A model generated the notes under the pieces. That model made no database searches. It worked only from the letters and a program-made list of their open reading frames with translations, and had not been told where the DNA came from. Source: Amphirosellinia nigrospora (lineage: Eukaryota > Ascomycota > Sordariomycetes > Xylariales > Xylariaceae). Taken from it: DNA of 64,000 nucleotides. The stretch lies in the NCBI GenBank assembly GCA_004123355.1, contig SCHM01000001.1, forward strand, positions 12,286,193 through 12,350,192. The letters are read 5' to 3'. Shown here piece after piece: positions 1 to 12,900 of the stretch. The position numbers and the translations under genes were made by a program. Positions within the stretch are counted from its first letter, which is position 1, and every line of letters starts with the position of its first letter.

Positions 1-432
1 AAAGGCTAGACATCAAAGATATCGTCCCATCTCTTGACAGTAGTGCAAATCCTCCCGCTATCTACTGCTGTGGCCCAACTGGTATGATTGAGGAGACACG
101 AAATTTCACTCGTCAATTGGGATATCCTCGGACCCACGTTTATATCGAAGAATTCGGGGTGCTGCAGCCGGTACCGGTGATCCATTTGAAGTTGAACTAA
201 AACAGGAAAGCTCTTACAGGTTCCTCGTGAGAAGTCTCTTCTTCAGGTCCTAAATGAAGCCGGCTTTGACATCGACTCGTCCTGTCTCGCAGGCAACTGC
301 GGAGTTTGCATGGTTGATTACTGCAAAGGCGAGGTTACACACCAGGGGGTGGCTTTAGACGACGAGCAGAAGAACACCAGTATGTTGTCCTGTGTGAGCC
401 GTGGGAAGGGGAGGATCACAGTGAACTGCTGA
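1..432 (+). CDS. C-terminal part of a NAD-linked oxidoreductase with a 2Fe-2S ferredoxin domain (5' end outside window)
   Basis: The first 50 codons, in frame 3, carry a CGPTGM motif, the CGPxxM signature of the NAD-binding lobe of ferredoxin-NADP reductase-type enzymes. The end, 220-432, is a plant-type 2Fe-2S domain: cysteines sit in a C-x4-C-x2-C arrangement (SCLAGNCGVC) with a fourth in SMLSCVSRGKG, and the stop is TGA at 430-432. Such reductase-ferredoxin fusions pass electrons from NAD(P)H through flavin to an iron-sulfur centre. The parts lie in different frames: one base seems missing in the G run at 156-159 and one at GG 219-220; between them a conserved linker (GDPFEVELKQ) reads in a third frame. 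A 61-nt GT-AG intron at 159-219 would also join the frames but would delete that linker, so I prefer base errors. The gene converges on the polyketide synthase, with 189 bp between stops. Its substrate is unknown. Confidence 0.75.
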
Positions 433-621
433 TTTTTACGCCAAGATCAAACGCGATACTTTACTGTCACTATCAATGCAATATGTTTGCCAATTCCTGA
501 AAAAAACACAATACATGTCTACAGCTCGCGTATGGCTGCTGTAAGCTTTTACGACGTTGGGCTTTATTTTCACTAAGACACTGATCCATTCCCGCCGAAT
601 GTGTCATAATTAATAACCCAT

Positions 622-3600
622 TCAGTCTTGTTTTCCTGGTAGCGTGATAGCTTCATCAACTAGCTTAGAGAGTTTAGCGGCCTATGTTTCATTAGTAGTC
701 ATGCCTCAAAATCGACGGATAGAGTGATGCCGCGAATTACAACAGACGCGGGCCACTTACACAAGGCATCTGAAGCATGCTCCAGTGATCACCATCAACA
801 ACATGCGTTCGTACATCTCCAACTAGGGTATCCCACCCATTTGCATTGTACGTATCTCGAGCGGCATAGAACCACGCCTTGTGGTTTCTATTTTCTGCCG
901 CCATAGGATTTATATGAGCATCAAATTCCACGTCTTGGCTTGGCGGATGTTGGCTCATACCCCAGCGGGCCCAAATCATGACTGTGCCGTTCTTTGGCCG
1001 GGCGCTTGGATCCATGGGAACGGGTTTCCAGTTGTACATGCATTGTAGACTACCGAGGAGCCTCTCACTCTCCAACTGCCCTGCCGGAATCTCGGGTGGT
1101 GTGCTCCCTTGGGCACTGCTATTAGTCTGAAGAGTGGCGCGAAGTAGCTTGATATCCTCCATTCTAGGTGCATCATCCCAGGTCCCTCCCGGACGGTGTG
1201 CTTTCATGTCGACGAGGACGAGTCTGTCAACGTCTTCCCTGTTGGCTAGCAATAGGCGCGCGATTTCGTAGGCGTGCACTGCGCCTGCTGAGTATCCCCT
1301 AGGAGGTATGGACCAGTCGCTTGGATGGCCTTGATCGCGGCCATGTAGATGGGTGCGATATCTTGCGGCGCGCGGTTCATCTCGGATGGGAAGTCTAAGA
1401 ATGGGGACTCGAGAACCCAGACCGGCGTCGACGATGCCAGTTTCGGGAGCTGCGCGTATATTGAGGCTGACCCGCCCGCCCCTGCGACGAAGAAGAGCGG
1501 ACGATTTGGTGAATTGATGTCGCCGTGGAGGAGGACTGCGTTGCTTCGAAACTGGGGATTAACTCCCTGAAGACGAGCAATCTTGTGCTTTGCGTCTTGT
1601 GTTGCCTCCATGAGAGAATCTAGGCGCTCACGTACATCTTGCACCGTTCGCAGCTCTGAGAGTATGGAAACGGGTAGTGTTTGACCTGTTTCGGCCTTCA
1701 CTCTGCGGATGATGGCAATTTCCATAAGCGAGTCTACGCCTAGCTCTGTCAATTCGGTGTTGTCCTCGATGTTTTCTTCGCTCACACCCGTCTCCGCGAT
1801 AAGAGCTGATACGAACGCATCTGCCATGCTGCCTCCTCTAGCACCCGGTATGACTTTGGTGCTGGTGCTGGACTTCCTCGTTGCTCGTGCTTGTACGGCT
1901 GTGGGTGGCGCTCCGTCGGACTGCGCACCGAGGAGTAAAGCTTTCAGAACGTCTCTTCGGATCTTCCGGAAAGCAAGGTCTTTTACGACGCCAACGACTT
2001 TGTTTTCACTAAAGATGTAAACGGTGCCTTTCGACGTGTTTTCGTCGACGTCTCGACCGAAGTAGTAGCTCTCGTACCTTGTGCTCTCGCGCAATTTGCT
2101 AAGAAGCGTTATGCTACCGATTCCGGAAGAAAAATACAGATTTTCTCGGTCGCGATCCGATAACTTGACATTTACAGCAAACCCCCGATATGTACGAGCG
2201 AGTCGCTGTGGTATGGGTTGAGCTTAAAAGCTCCATTTTCCTCACTGGGCGTCGCGACAAGCTTCACCTCCGCCACGGCTTCATACAACGTGGGATCTTC
2301 GGGCAGCTCTCGGATGAATGCCTGTACAATCCCCTGGTAACGACTGTCATAAGTGACAATGGTATTGTATAGCTTGTAGAACATGTGGTGGCGAAGGTGA
2401 TCAACCTCCATATTGATGGCGTTGTCATTCCTATCCGCAAACAACGGACAACATCGTAGAGCGGCTTCTATTGGAGTACCGCTCCCCGATTGAGAATCTC
2501 TCTCAATGTTACATCCGAGGACCCGGCAGGAGGCATAGTAGTCAATCTGGCTGGCCCCTGTTCGAGAATAGAACCGAATGTTAGCTTTCCAGTCATCGCT
2601 TTTCTCGGCAAGGACTTCAATCTCGATTGTCTGACTTTTCAAGTTTTCGTGAAGCACTAGTGGGCTATCGAGTTCAAGACACTCCAATGTGCCTAGTGCC
2701 TCTTCTTTTTCAGGCAAAGCGATCCTATGCACATAGGCTGCAGCGGTGTAAGCCATGTCGACATACACGCTCATCGGACATAAACAGATGCCTTCGATGC
2801 TATGGCCCCTGATAACATTTCTAAGCCGATTATCACTCAGGCAAGAGTTGAAAGTCACTTCGATCCTCTCGCTAGTAACTGTCTGATGACGAATTTTATG
2901 GATGGTGGCTGAGGGTACGGACTCAGGGTAGCTTCGTTCTTCATCGCCCACACGGATACCACTAGCGAATGCAGTAGCCGCTGTGTACGGACGCCAGAAT
3001 GTTTTAAGGTCGAATGCGTAGGTCGGGAGATCGAGAAGTTTCAACGATTGCGTAAATGGCCGGTGAAACTCTGGCCAGTCTATAGACAGCCCCGCAACAT
3101 AGGCTTTACCAACAGAGTCTGCCACTGTTTCCCATTCGGAGTCGAATTGGCCTAGCGATGGGAGTAGATGGGAAGAGGCGACATTCAATGTTTGTCTTGC
3201 TAAACTCAGATATGTCGAACCCGGTCCGGTCTGGATCCAAACAGAGGCCTGGCCTTCTGGCAGAAACTCCCTGATGCTTTTCAGCGCATTGGTGAATTGG
3301 ACAGGCTGGCGAGCATGACGGGCTATATACTGCGCCGTGAGACGCCATCTTGCGTGACAACATCACCGGTCACTGTTGATGCAACCGGGATTTGAGGCTT
3401 GAAAAAGGAAACCTTAGTCGCTATTGCCTCAATCTTTTTGTAGATACGCTGTATGGACTTAATGTGAACAGCATGGGGCATTGGTAGAAACTGTGTCCGG
3501 ATGCCTTCTTCTGACTCGGCGAAATTCTTAAGATAAAGTACATCCTCGGTCGGTCCTCCCACGACGTGAGATTCATGAGCATTGAAGCATGCAATCTCGC

Positions 3601-6600
3601 ATGTGCGTTGAATACCTCTATCTCTCAGTACAGTCCGAATAGCATCCGCTGTGGCCGATAGGCATACCATGCCATATTCGCCACACTTGTAAGTATCTTC
3701 AAATAATTTCGCACGTTCTGAGACTAGCCACAAGGTATCGGCAACGGATAGCACGCCTGCTACATTGACCGCTGCATACTCGCCGATACTATGTCCTAAG
3801 ACGATATCCGGTTTGACACCCTGATTTCCACAACTCGGCTATTGCTAGTTGCATACATACGATGGCGAGGTGTTCCTCAACCACAAAGCTCTGCTGTGCC
3901 GGTTCTATATCCACGAGAATATCGATGATACTGCGGCGCATGCCTTTGCACAAGTTCTCGCACGTGCTCTGAAGCGCGTTCAGGTGGTTTCGGAACCCAA
4001 TATGCCTTCTATATAACGCTCGAGCTATTCCATAATACGAAGCCCCTTGGCCGTTGAATATGAATATAACCTGTGGCTTCGAGGGAGGTGCAACACTTCG
4101 GATAGGAAGCGATATATCGCGCGCCAATTCTTCGATTAATTGACCGATCGATACGGCTGTGTATTCAGACCTCCAGGAATAATGTGTTCGCCGCGCAGTA
4201 GTCGAATATGCCACATCGGACAGTTTGGTCTCTGGGTGTTTGGCAAGATATTCCATGAAATTTATCTTGTTGTCGCGAAGGGATTTGCTCGTCTGAGCTG
4301 ATACGGTCACTAAGTGCCAGTGCCGAGGATCCGGACTAGTGGTTATCTCAACAGGTTTTGGCGCCTTCTCGATCATTAAACATGTGTTGCCGCCCTATTG
4401 AAGAGATTTGTAGTGAGTATGGTGTGTCGTTGTGGAGGGAACGGAATCAGTGTGGCTTACAGCAGCGTCAAAACTATTTACCAGTATCTTCGCTCTATTG
4501 CTTTCAAGTACAACCGGCTCTGAGTTGATACTAATGGAGGATGCAGCTAAATCACGAACTCCTGGATGTAGCTCTGTCTCACCGGTAATCATGGCCTGCG
4601 GTGGAATTATTCCCTTATTCAGCAGGAGAGCCACCTTGATAACGGATGAAACGCCGGCTGCCTATACTTGCGAATTAGCATACGTGGTCGATATAACATG
4701 TTGTTCAAACATGCACTTACACTCTCCGAGTGGCCAACATTTGCCTTGACCGACCCAATATAGGTAGGGGGCTGTCTCGCAGAGCGATCGCCGAAAACAC
4801 GGGTGATCAATGCCGTCTCAGCCATATCTCCAACCTAGACATAAGGGTCAGAACTACGACGTATGAACAGAATGGCTTTACTTACGATAGTTCCGGTCCC
4901 ATGGAGTTCTATATAGCCAACATCACCAGGCTTTGTATTCGCTTGACGCAGGACCTGTTGAATGAGCTTCTCCTGAGATTCAGGATGGGGATGCGTCATG
5001 GACGATGCGCCACTAGAATAGTTGCGACCCCATCCTGTAATAAGGGCTTCGATCTTGTCGTTGTCCGCAAGTGCATCTTCTAATCTCTTCAGCACGAGTA
5101 CTCCCACAGCCTCGCCACGGCAATAGCCGTCCGCGTCCGCGCGGAACGTCTTGCAGCCGCCAGATGGTGCTAAGAATCCCGACTTTCCCAGTGCGGCGAA
5201 TTCAAAGGGGTTGCCTGCAATCTGTGCACCTCCCGCAAGAGCCATGTCGCACTCTCTGTTTATTAGGCCGGTGCAGGCGAGCTGAATGGCTGTAGCGCTC
5301 GACGAGCACGCTGAATCGATGCTGTCCTCATTAGCACTCGAATTCGTCAGAAGTGGAATTGGCAACATACTTGTATGATCCCCCTCGAATCCAAAGTGAT
5401 GACTTACTCGGCCCGGTGAAAATGCTCTGAGGATTCCGGGAGCAGTAAATACATCGACGCCTTGTTCGGCAGCGAAGTCACGCCATACATCCGCGTTTTG
5501 CCCGAAGTAGACGGCCGTCCGTTTGCTTCGCGACGATGGCCCGCTGTTAGGATTATACCCGGCCTTCTCCAGGGCTTCGAGACTTGTCATGAGCAGCAGT
5601 CGGTGAGTAGGGTCGACTTGCATGGCTTCTCTTGGAGACATGTTGAATAATCGAGCATCAAACGCTCCGGGGTTGGAAAGGAAACAGCCATCTGTGTTCA
5701 TCACTACAACACTCGCAGTTAGTCATCGCCATTTGGGCGTAAATTTCAATGGTTTCAGAAGCTCCTGAAAGCTTCATTATCCCCAAACGAAAATTTCGGG
5801 CTCTAAAAGTCTCCAAGCAAGAAGAAAAGGGGTTCCAAGAAGTACTTACTAGTATTCTTCTTGCTACCCGAAGGTCATAGAAATGGTCCAAATTGAAACG
5901 GTCATGTGGAATCTAGAACATTGTGTGAGACAAGACTCTTTCATACTGGAATTGGGGTGTTCAGTTACTCTTTCATGTGTAGTACGCCCTTCCATTAGTA
6001 ACTTCCAGAACTGTTCCAAATCATTTGCCTGGGGGAATCTCGCGGACATCCCGACGATTGCCACAGCACCGGAACCAGATCTCGTCTGCAGGCAAGGCTT
6101 ATAGTCCGGGAATGTACGCACGTCAACGCCGATTCCTGCATGATTTAGAGTCCGGACAAGGGAGGCGGCCTGAGCCGATGGCCCGATAATGGAAATGTCA
6201 ACATTGGTACAAACCTGCTTTAGGTGTTCCGCCGTCGCTTTGAACGTTTTTTCGACCATCAACGGCGCGCTTATTATTGCCGGAATAATCCGTCGTGTGA
6301 CTTCGCCGAGCGTCCTCGCATTATATGGGATGCATTCGTCCGTCGACATAATGCAAGCACCCTCTTGCAATGGCAGATCCCATATGTACGAAGTCTTGGC
6401 AGTCGAGTCGAAATCGAATCCCGGGATATGCGGGGCGTGGACGGCGCTGGCAACGGGGAGTGGCACGAAAGACAAGCCGCCGTCCAACTCATCACATGAT
6501 TCAAGTCTCGACATGAGCAACTGTAACGTCGAAGGCGGGCCGCTGATGGTTACCCAGCCGCGACCAACTACCCCAATCCAGGTGCTCCTATGCTTGAGGA

Positions 6601-7302
6601 TACCCTAAATTAGGCAGTAAGTATGACAACAGCGGCAGAAAGGTTCAGATGCATATCATCTTACATGCTCCTCGTGGAACCTGTTCAACAGTGACTGTAG
6701 GACATTGAAATCTGTCTCCGTTAACACCATGCATGACCAGATGCCGTGCGGCCACTCGATCTGTTTTGTCCGAGTGTGATTTGTAACTATCCAGGTGAAA
6801 TAGGATGGGAACGCTTCCAATGAGAGTCTAGCAAGCTCTGTCGCGCCCTTGGCTGTGGCTGCTAACGCTGCAGGGAAGAGACTGATACACAGACCGATAT
6901 GTACACGGGGGGCAGATAAGATCGCTGCATCACATTCTGTCCGTCTAATAGACGTTTAGTATCCTGTAGGTACTATAGATCGAACAAGTCAGTATTCAAC
7001 TTACAAGATGAGCTCCCTAGCCGAGCGAAGTACGACAGGACGCAGGATGCGAGTACGGGCGAACGGTCCGTCTTTGCATGGTTATCAACCATCTCCAGGA
7101 GGGACTCAAACGGCGGCGTCTCATTCCGAAAGCATGGCTGTAGGTTGCCGAACTCGATCTGGCACAGATCCGACGCATCTCGTAAGAATTTTGCTAGAAG
7201 AGCAGATTGCTTGCTAGCGATATATAAGTCGCTGATGCAGCTTGTCACATCATCAGTTTGGTCGCCAAAGAGCAGGACGTGGCGTCGAGTTGTGGTAGCC
7301 AT
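622..7302 (-). CDS. Non-reducing polyketide synthase, SAT-KS-AT-PT-ACP-TE
   Basis: Iterative type I synthase for an aromatic polyketide, about 2,000 residues. On the minus strand: SAT (7302 to about 6100; Cys in GLCIS); KS (from GAVAIVGMSARF near 6070; active Cys in DSACSSS, His in HGTGT and NVGHSE); AT (GQG near 4050, nucleophile in GHSIGEY near 3795); PT (His in RGHSIEG near 2810, Asp in HSDSLVH near 2195); one ACP (Ser in LGVDSLME near 1730); TE (Ser in GYSAG near 1290, His in GDHWSML near 795). Predicted introns: 6945-7004, 6605-6664, 5913-5968, 5704-5849, 5322-5370, 4835-4885, 4662-4720, 4395-4460 and 682-760; the last gives a 19-codon final exon ending at TGA 622-624. Frame changes that introns do not explain occur near 7015, 5873, 5322, 3819, 3340, 2180 and 1296, most at short G/C or T runs. 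No reducing domains are present. The TE implies hydrolytic or Claisen-type release. Product unknown. Confidence 0.9.
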
Positions 7303-8295
7303 TTCTGTACCGGGCGTAGTATTTGGGACTAATCTTGTTATCCACGATAAAAATTTATACGAATCCTGTTTATAATCGGTACCACAGCGGAAGTGATGAA
7401 ATTCCCCGATGGACAGGTTCTGTGCACCCGTAGGTTACCCCTATTTAACTGTAGTGAAACAACAAGCTGTCACCAGGGTACAGAGCTTTCCTATTGTGAG
7501 GGATCAACGTCGTACGTCATATGAATAGAAAACGAATGCACTATAGTTTGCTGATGGGATACGGTGTGTTGAGATTGTATCCCTAGAAATAATCCAGACG
7601 TGAACTTTGCAAGGTTTTCTGTTGAGGCGGATGGGATCTTCCGGGCATGCTTAGTATGACTTCATAGTATATTCACTTAACAACGAAATAAATGTTTATA
7701 TTAACCTGGTTACGTAAAACAATCCCGTTGGGTTATGATTGGTACGATGTACCTGTAGTCTGTCTGTCTGCGGCTGAAGTAGAAAGTAGCTATTGACGCG
7801 TCTGTTGCCTAGGTATATATTTAGCTGTGCGCGTCCGTGATCCAAGATTTGCGGCAGGTAGTGGAAACTTGTTGTTGCATGAGGGGCTCTAATTCTATCC
7901 TCGTGGAGACTATGCAACTATGCACAAGGCGTCTCTTTGTCTACGTTTGTGTGCTTCTGCCTTGTGACAGTATGTATTATGTAAATTTCCCCGTAGGTCG
8001 GGTAGGCTAACTAGGTAGGTACCTCAAGATTGTATACGCGGCTAGATAAAAACAGTTGCTTGTCAGAGGAACGGGACCCTCATCCGTTATAAATATAAAC
8101 AGGAGATCAGGTAGTTGTATACCTACGGTCTAACATACTACATACTAGAAGCTGCGCAACGGAGCTTACTTCTATATGTAGCATACACTGGGTCTTAAAT
8201 AATATTTTAGAGACTTGAGAGCACCAGGATAAGTTCAGGTATCCTAGACTCGTCCCAATAGAGTGTACTAAAAAAATACGTAAAGTTGTTTCACA
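7303..8295. other. Upstream region of the polyketide synthase, no gene seen
   Basis: About 1 kb between the synthase start codon and the AT-rich island. It should hold the synthase promoter. The base composition becomes steadily more AT-rich from about 8100 towards the island. Only short overlapping frames are present and none resembles a known protein. A TAGGTAGGTACC stretch near 8013-8025 recurs as related short palindromes in other intergenic regions of the window. I could not identify a TATA box or a specific regulator site with confidence. Confidence 0.5.
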
Positions 8296-8584
8296 GTATA
8301 AAAATAGTATCGATACTAGGGGCAATACTAGGTTAGTTAGCTCAATTAGTATATTCGTGCTATATACTTTTAGTTTTCTAGTTATAAACTAAATAAGCTA
8401 TTCTTTTACTAAATACTAGAGAATTTGCTTAAGTAGCTACGGCAGCCTAACATTTTTTTTATCCCGCGTAAAAAAGGCTTTTTTATATATGCTACGTAAT
8501 ATTTAGCGCATATACAAAGCCACGTGCTACTATGCTATATAGCTACCTAAATATTAATAATTATATAATTTATTATTAAGCTAA
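8296..8584. repeat. Left terminal direct repeat of the outer element
   Basis: Aligns over its whole length with 22691-22982; both contain GCAATACTAGGTTAGTTAG and ACGGCAGCCTAACA. The outer (left) half keeps more G and C than the matching half of the right copy, whereas the inner half, from about 8450, is changed to A/T at most sites where the right copy has G or C. Mutation thus increases towards the island. Probably an LTR; boundary positions are good to a few bases. Confidence 0.7.
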
Positions 8585-9263
8585 TTAATATTAAATTTAT
8601 ATATAATACCCTTTTTAGCTATAAATATTATAATATTATAAGCTTTAAAAAAAAAAATAATAAAAAACTTTAAATTAATTTAGTATTATAATTAAACTTT
8701 TTTTTTATAACTAAAAATATATAATTAACTAATTAAATTAAACGTAATATTTATATATACGTATAAGCTATATATTTTGTTTTAAAATAAACTTATTTTT
8801 CTACTTAGCTTAAAATCGCTATTTATAAACGCTTTTATTATTATTATAATTTTAGTATAATTTTTATTTATTTTAAAATTTAAAAAAAAAACTTTTAAAA
8901 TATTTTATTTTTTATAAAGTATATAAAACAAAATAGTACTATTTTTTATATTTATCCGGGTACTTATTAAATAAACAATTAAATAATGCTATTTTTTTAA
9001 AACCTTAGACTTTTTTTAAATCTAAACTTTTAAAACTTCTTTAAATTTAAAAAATAAATAAATAACGCTAATTATTTCTAGCTAAATATTATTTTTTTAA
9101 TATTTAATAAGCTTATTAATCGTATAATAAAATAAATTAAATCGGTTATATATAAAATTTATAAGTTTTAAAATATTATAAGTATTAAAATACTAGGTTA
9201 ACTATTTTTTAAAAAATTAATATATTAATAATCTTTTTTTTTAGTAATAATAAATAAGCTTAA

Positions 9264-9551
9264 TATTAAGTAGCTAAAAAGTATAATATTGTACGTAATA
9301 ATAAATAAAATAAATATTAATATATATCGATTTATTTATTCTAACTATTCGTACGAAAGCTAGGCTTTCGTATAAAGAATTCTTTTATATAAAAAAAATT
9401 CTACCGCAGTATATTATACGATTAAATTAGGCGAATATATTAGTTTAATTTTATTATATAAATAGCTAATATTATAGTTAATAATTAGTTATTATATATA
9501 GTTAATATTAATATATTAATTTTATACGTAAATAATACTATAATTATAATA
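9264..9551. repeat. Left LTR of the nested retrotransposon
   Basis: 288-bp direct repeat matching 16333-16623. Shared landmarks are TTCGTACGAAAGC against TTTGTACGAAAAC, and AAATAATACTA near the 3' end. Differences are mainly C/T and G/A. It is flanked on the left by CTTAA (9259-9263). Confidence 0.85.
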
Positions 9552-9887
9552 TTAGTTTTTTTTTTTTAGCTATAACGTATTTTCGTACGATTGCTTTTTT
9601 TAATATAAAAAATCTAACGTAAAAAAAATATTAAATATATCGTATAAATATATAAATAAAAAAGCGCCCGATAATATATTAAATTATTATTTTTTTAAAA
9701 TGCTTAATATTATATAATTATACGTAAAAAAAAAAGTTAGCAAATATAAATAAAAAAGCTAACTTTATATAATTATTATTATAATTTTTTTATTTAATTT
9801 GCTTAAATATTTAAAAAATTAAATAATATATTGCTTTATATTTATTACTATTGTACGTAAGTTAAGTTATTTTTATACTATTTTTTG

Positions 9888-9926
9888 TTTTTTTTTTTTT
9901 TTTTTTTTTTTATACGCGTATACTTA

Positions 9927-9963
<37 letters not shown>
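9888..9963. repeat. Poly-T run and (TA)n microsatellite
   Basis: A run of 24 T (9888-9911) is followed after a short spacer by about 16 TA units (about 9931-9963). Low-complexity sequence inside the RIP-degraded nested element. The small reading frame that runs through it (9885-10169) is an artefact of this composition. Confidence 0.9.
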
Positions 9964-9965
<2 letters not shown>

Positions 9966-12900
9966 CGTACGTATATTTTAACTAATTTCGTAAATTTATA
10001 TAATATTAAATCTAATAATTATTATATAATAAACGTAATATTAATAATAATATTAATAATAATACTAATAATATTAATAATATTAATAGTAATATTACTA
10101 TTATTATTGCTATTATTATTATTATACGTAAAATTTTCTAAGTTTTTTAAATATTATATTAATAATTAATTAAAATAAAATTATTATTAATATTAGCAAT
10201 AGCTGCCGTAAAACTTATTAATTTTATTAAATCTTTTACTTACGTTTTATACTTTTTGTTTTTAATAATATTATAGTTTTAAAACTTTATACGTTTAAAA
10301 AATAGCGGCGCTATTAAAGTTTATAGCTTTTTTATTAAAAGTTAAGCTTATAAAGCTTTTATACTAATTATATATAAATATATATATTTTTATTTATTTA
10401 TTTTATATAAATAATTTTTAATATATATTTTAGCTAATTTGTTTTATTATATATAAAATAAAAAAATATAATTATTTTTGTTTTTTTATACAATATTATT
10501 TTTTAAATATTATTAACTATTATTTTCGCCGATATATAAATAAAGTTTATATATTAAAAAAAATATTTTTATACGATTTTTATCTAAAGTTATAGCTAAA
10601 TTATCGTTTTATATTAAGATAGTTTACGTAGCAGTTACGTTAATTATTAAAATGCTTTATTTAACTAATATTATATAATATTAAATTTTTAAAATAACGC
10701 TTATAGCGTTTATATATAGCGATTGTATAATATTTATTATTTTATTATATATAGTTTAAGTTTAAAAGGGAGAGAAAAATAAAAGATTAATTATATATAT
10801 TATTTTTAAAATATAAATTTTATTATTATTTTATTATAATTTTTAACTTTTTTATTATTTATATATAATATTTACTTTTTTAAATATTTATATATAATAT
10901 ATTATTTTTTATATATTTAATTGCTATTTATTATATAAGCATACTTTTTATAGTTTTTTAATAAATATTTTAATTTATACGAATAATTTATTTATAAAAA
11001 CTAAAGTTTTTAATATTTAGTTTAGCGTACGTTTAATAAATATATTAGCTAAATTATTTTTATTATTAATTTATTATATTTTAAAAATTTCTTTTTTTTT
11101 ATACGATTTTTAGAAAAATATAATATTTATTATTAATTTTTTTTTTTAAATTATTTTTAGTTTAATTAAACAATTATATAATAATTTAAAATCTAAATAT
11201 AAAATAACAAATATTAAAAATAAATTAAATATTTTTATAATTTTTTAAAATATTATATAAAAATAATAGTATTATCGAAACTATTAACTATATTATATAA
11301 TTTATTAGCTAAAATATTTTATATAATTTTTTTATATTTATTTAAATTTTAATATATAATATTATTTTTTTAATTTAATTTAAGTTTATTATATCTTTTA
11401 TATAAGTTTTAATTATAAATATAATAATAAATCTAAACTATAAAATTATATTTATATTATTTATAAATAATTTATTTATAAAAATAAAAAGTTTTATACG
11501 ATAAAAATCGAAAAAAATAAATATAAATTTTTTTAATAAATTATTTTTTATTATTTAATTTATTTATTTAATATTTTAATATTATAATAATTATAGCTTA
11601 ATAATTTAAACTATAATAATAAAATCGTATATAGCTTTAAATTAATATATATTATAATATATATTTTTTTAGTTCGTTAAAAAATATAAACTTAAGCGAA
11701 TTTTTTCGTATAAAAATTAATTTTAGCTAAATTTTTAGTTTAATTTTTCTAAATTATTATAATATTTATTTATACGAAAAAATCTTTTTACTATTAAATT
11801 TAAATAAATATTTAAAAATAAAATCTTTTTAAATTTTACGTAAAATTTTATTCGTTTAAATTTTTTTTTTTCGCGCGATAAAAAGTTTAATATAATAAAA
11901 CTTAATATATTATTTATTTATATTTTAATTATTTTAAAAATATTTAAACTATTATATATAATTAATAAATATAAATTATATATAAATATTTATATTTTAA
12001 GTTTTTTTTAATAATATTAATAATATATTTTAAACTAATATAGCTTAAATTTAGCTAAACTATATAAAAATTATATAATATATAAAATAATCTTTAAAAA
12101 ATATTTTTTTTTAGTTTTAAAAATAAATAAATATAAATATTATATAATAGTTTATTTTTTAATTAAATATAAATTTAAATAATATTTTTAAATTCGTATA
12201 AAATTTTAAAATTTTATATAAAATAAAACTAAATATTAAAATTAACTATTAGTTTATTTATTAAATTATTAACGATTAAATTAAAATAATATTTTTTTTA
12301 ATATTATTATACTTTTATATAATAAATTTAAATTTTTTATATAGCTTTATAGTTTTTTTTTTAATTTTTTATATAAAATAAAATTTAAAAATATATTTTT
12401 TTTATAAATATTTAAATTATATATAATAAATTTAAAAACGTTTTATATAATAAGTTTATTAATTTTTATTATGTTTAATTTTTTAAATAGTTTATTAAAA
12501 GTTATAATAATTTTATTTATATATAGTTTAATTATTAATTTAAAAACTTGTTTTTTTTTTTTTATTAAAAAATTTATAATATTTAAATATTATATAATAA
12601 ATATATTTAAGCGTTATATAATAATAAAACTAAGTTTTTTTTTTTAACTAACTATGTTTTTTTTAATAATTATTAACTATATAAATTATATATTATTTTA
12701 GTTTAAATTATTCGCTTAAATATTTTTTATATAATAATATAATTTAATTTATATATATTAAAACATATTAATTTATTAATTAAAACTATAATTATATTTA
12801 ATTTTTCGATTATTTTAATTTTATACGGTTTTTTTTATTTTTTTTTTTTTTTATATTAAAACTTTATTTTAAAAAAAAAATATAAATATATTATATAAAA

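Noticed and set aside
159-219. Possible 61-nt intron in the ferredoxin-domain gene
   Set aside because: It would join the frames, but it removes a linker that still reads as conserved coding sequence (GDPFEVELKQ); two missing bases explain the data better.
7860-7975. Apparent similarity to 23656-23770 on the other side of the island (TTGTTGCA and GTCTCTTTGTCT shared)
   Set aside because: Only short blocks match, with inconsistent spacing, so a duplicated promoter cannot be claimed by eye.
8101-8300. Outer-element start further left, with AGGTA as target duplication
   Set aside because: AGGTA occurs near 8109 and after 22981, but the sequence between 8114 and 8296 has no counterpart in the right repeat.
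9885-10169. 94-codon frame with many I, L, Y and N residues
   Set aside because: It arises from poly-T, TA and ATT repeats inside RIP-degraded DNA and has no protein-like composition.
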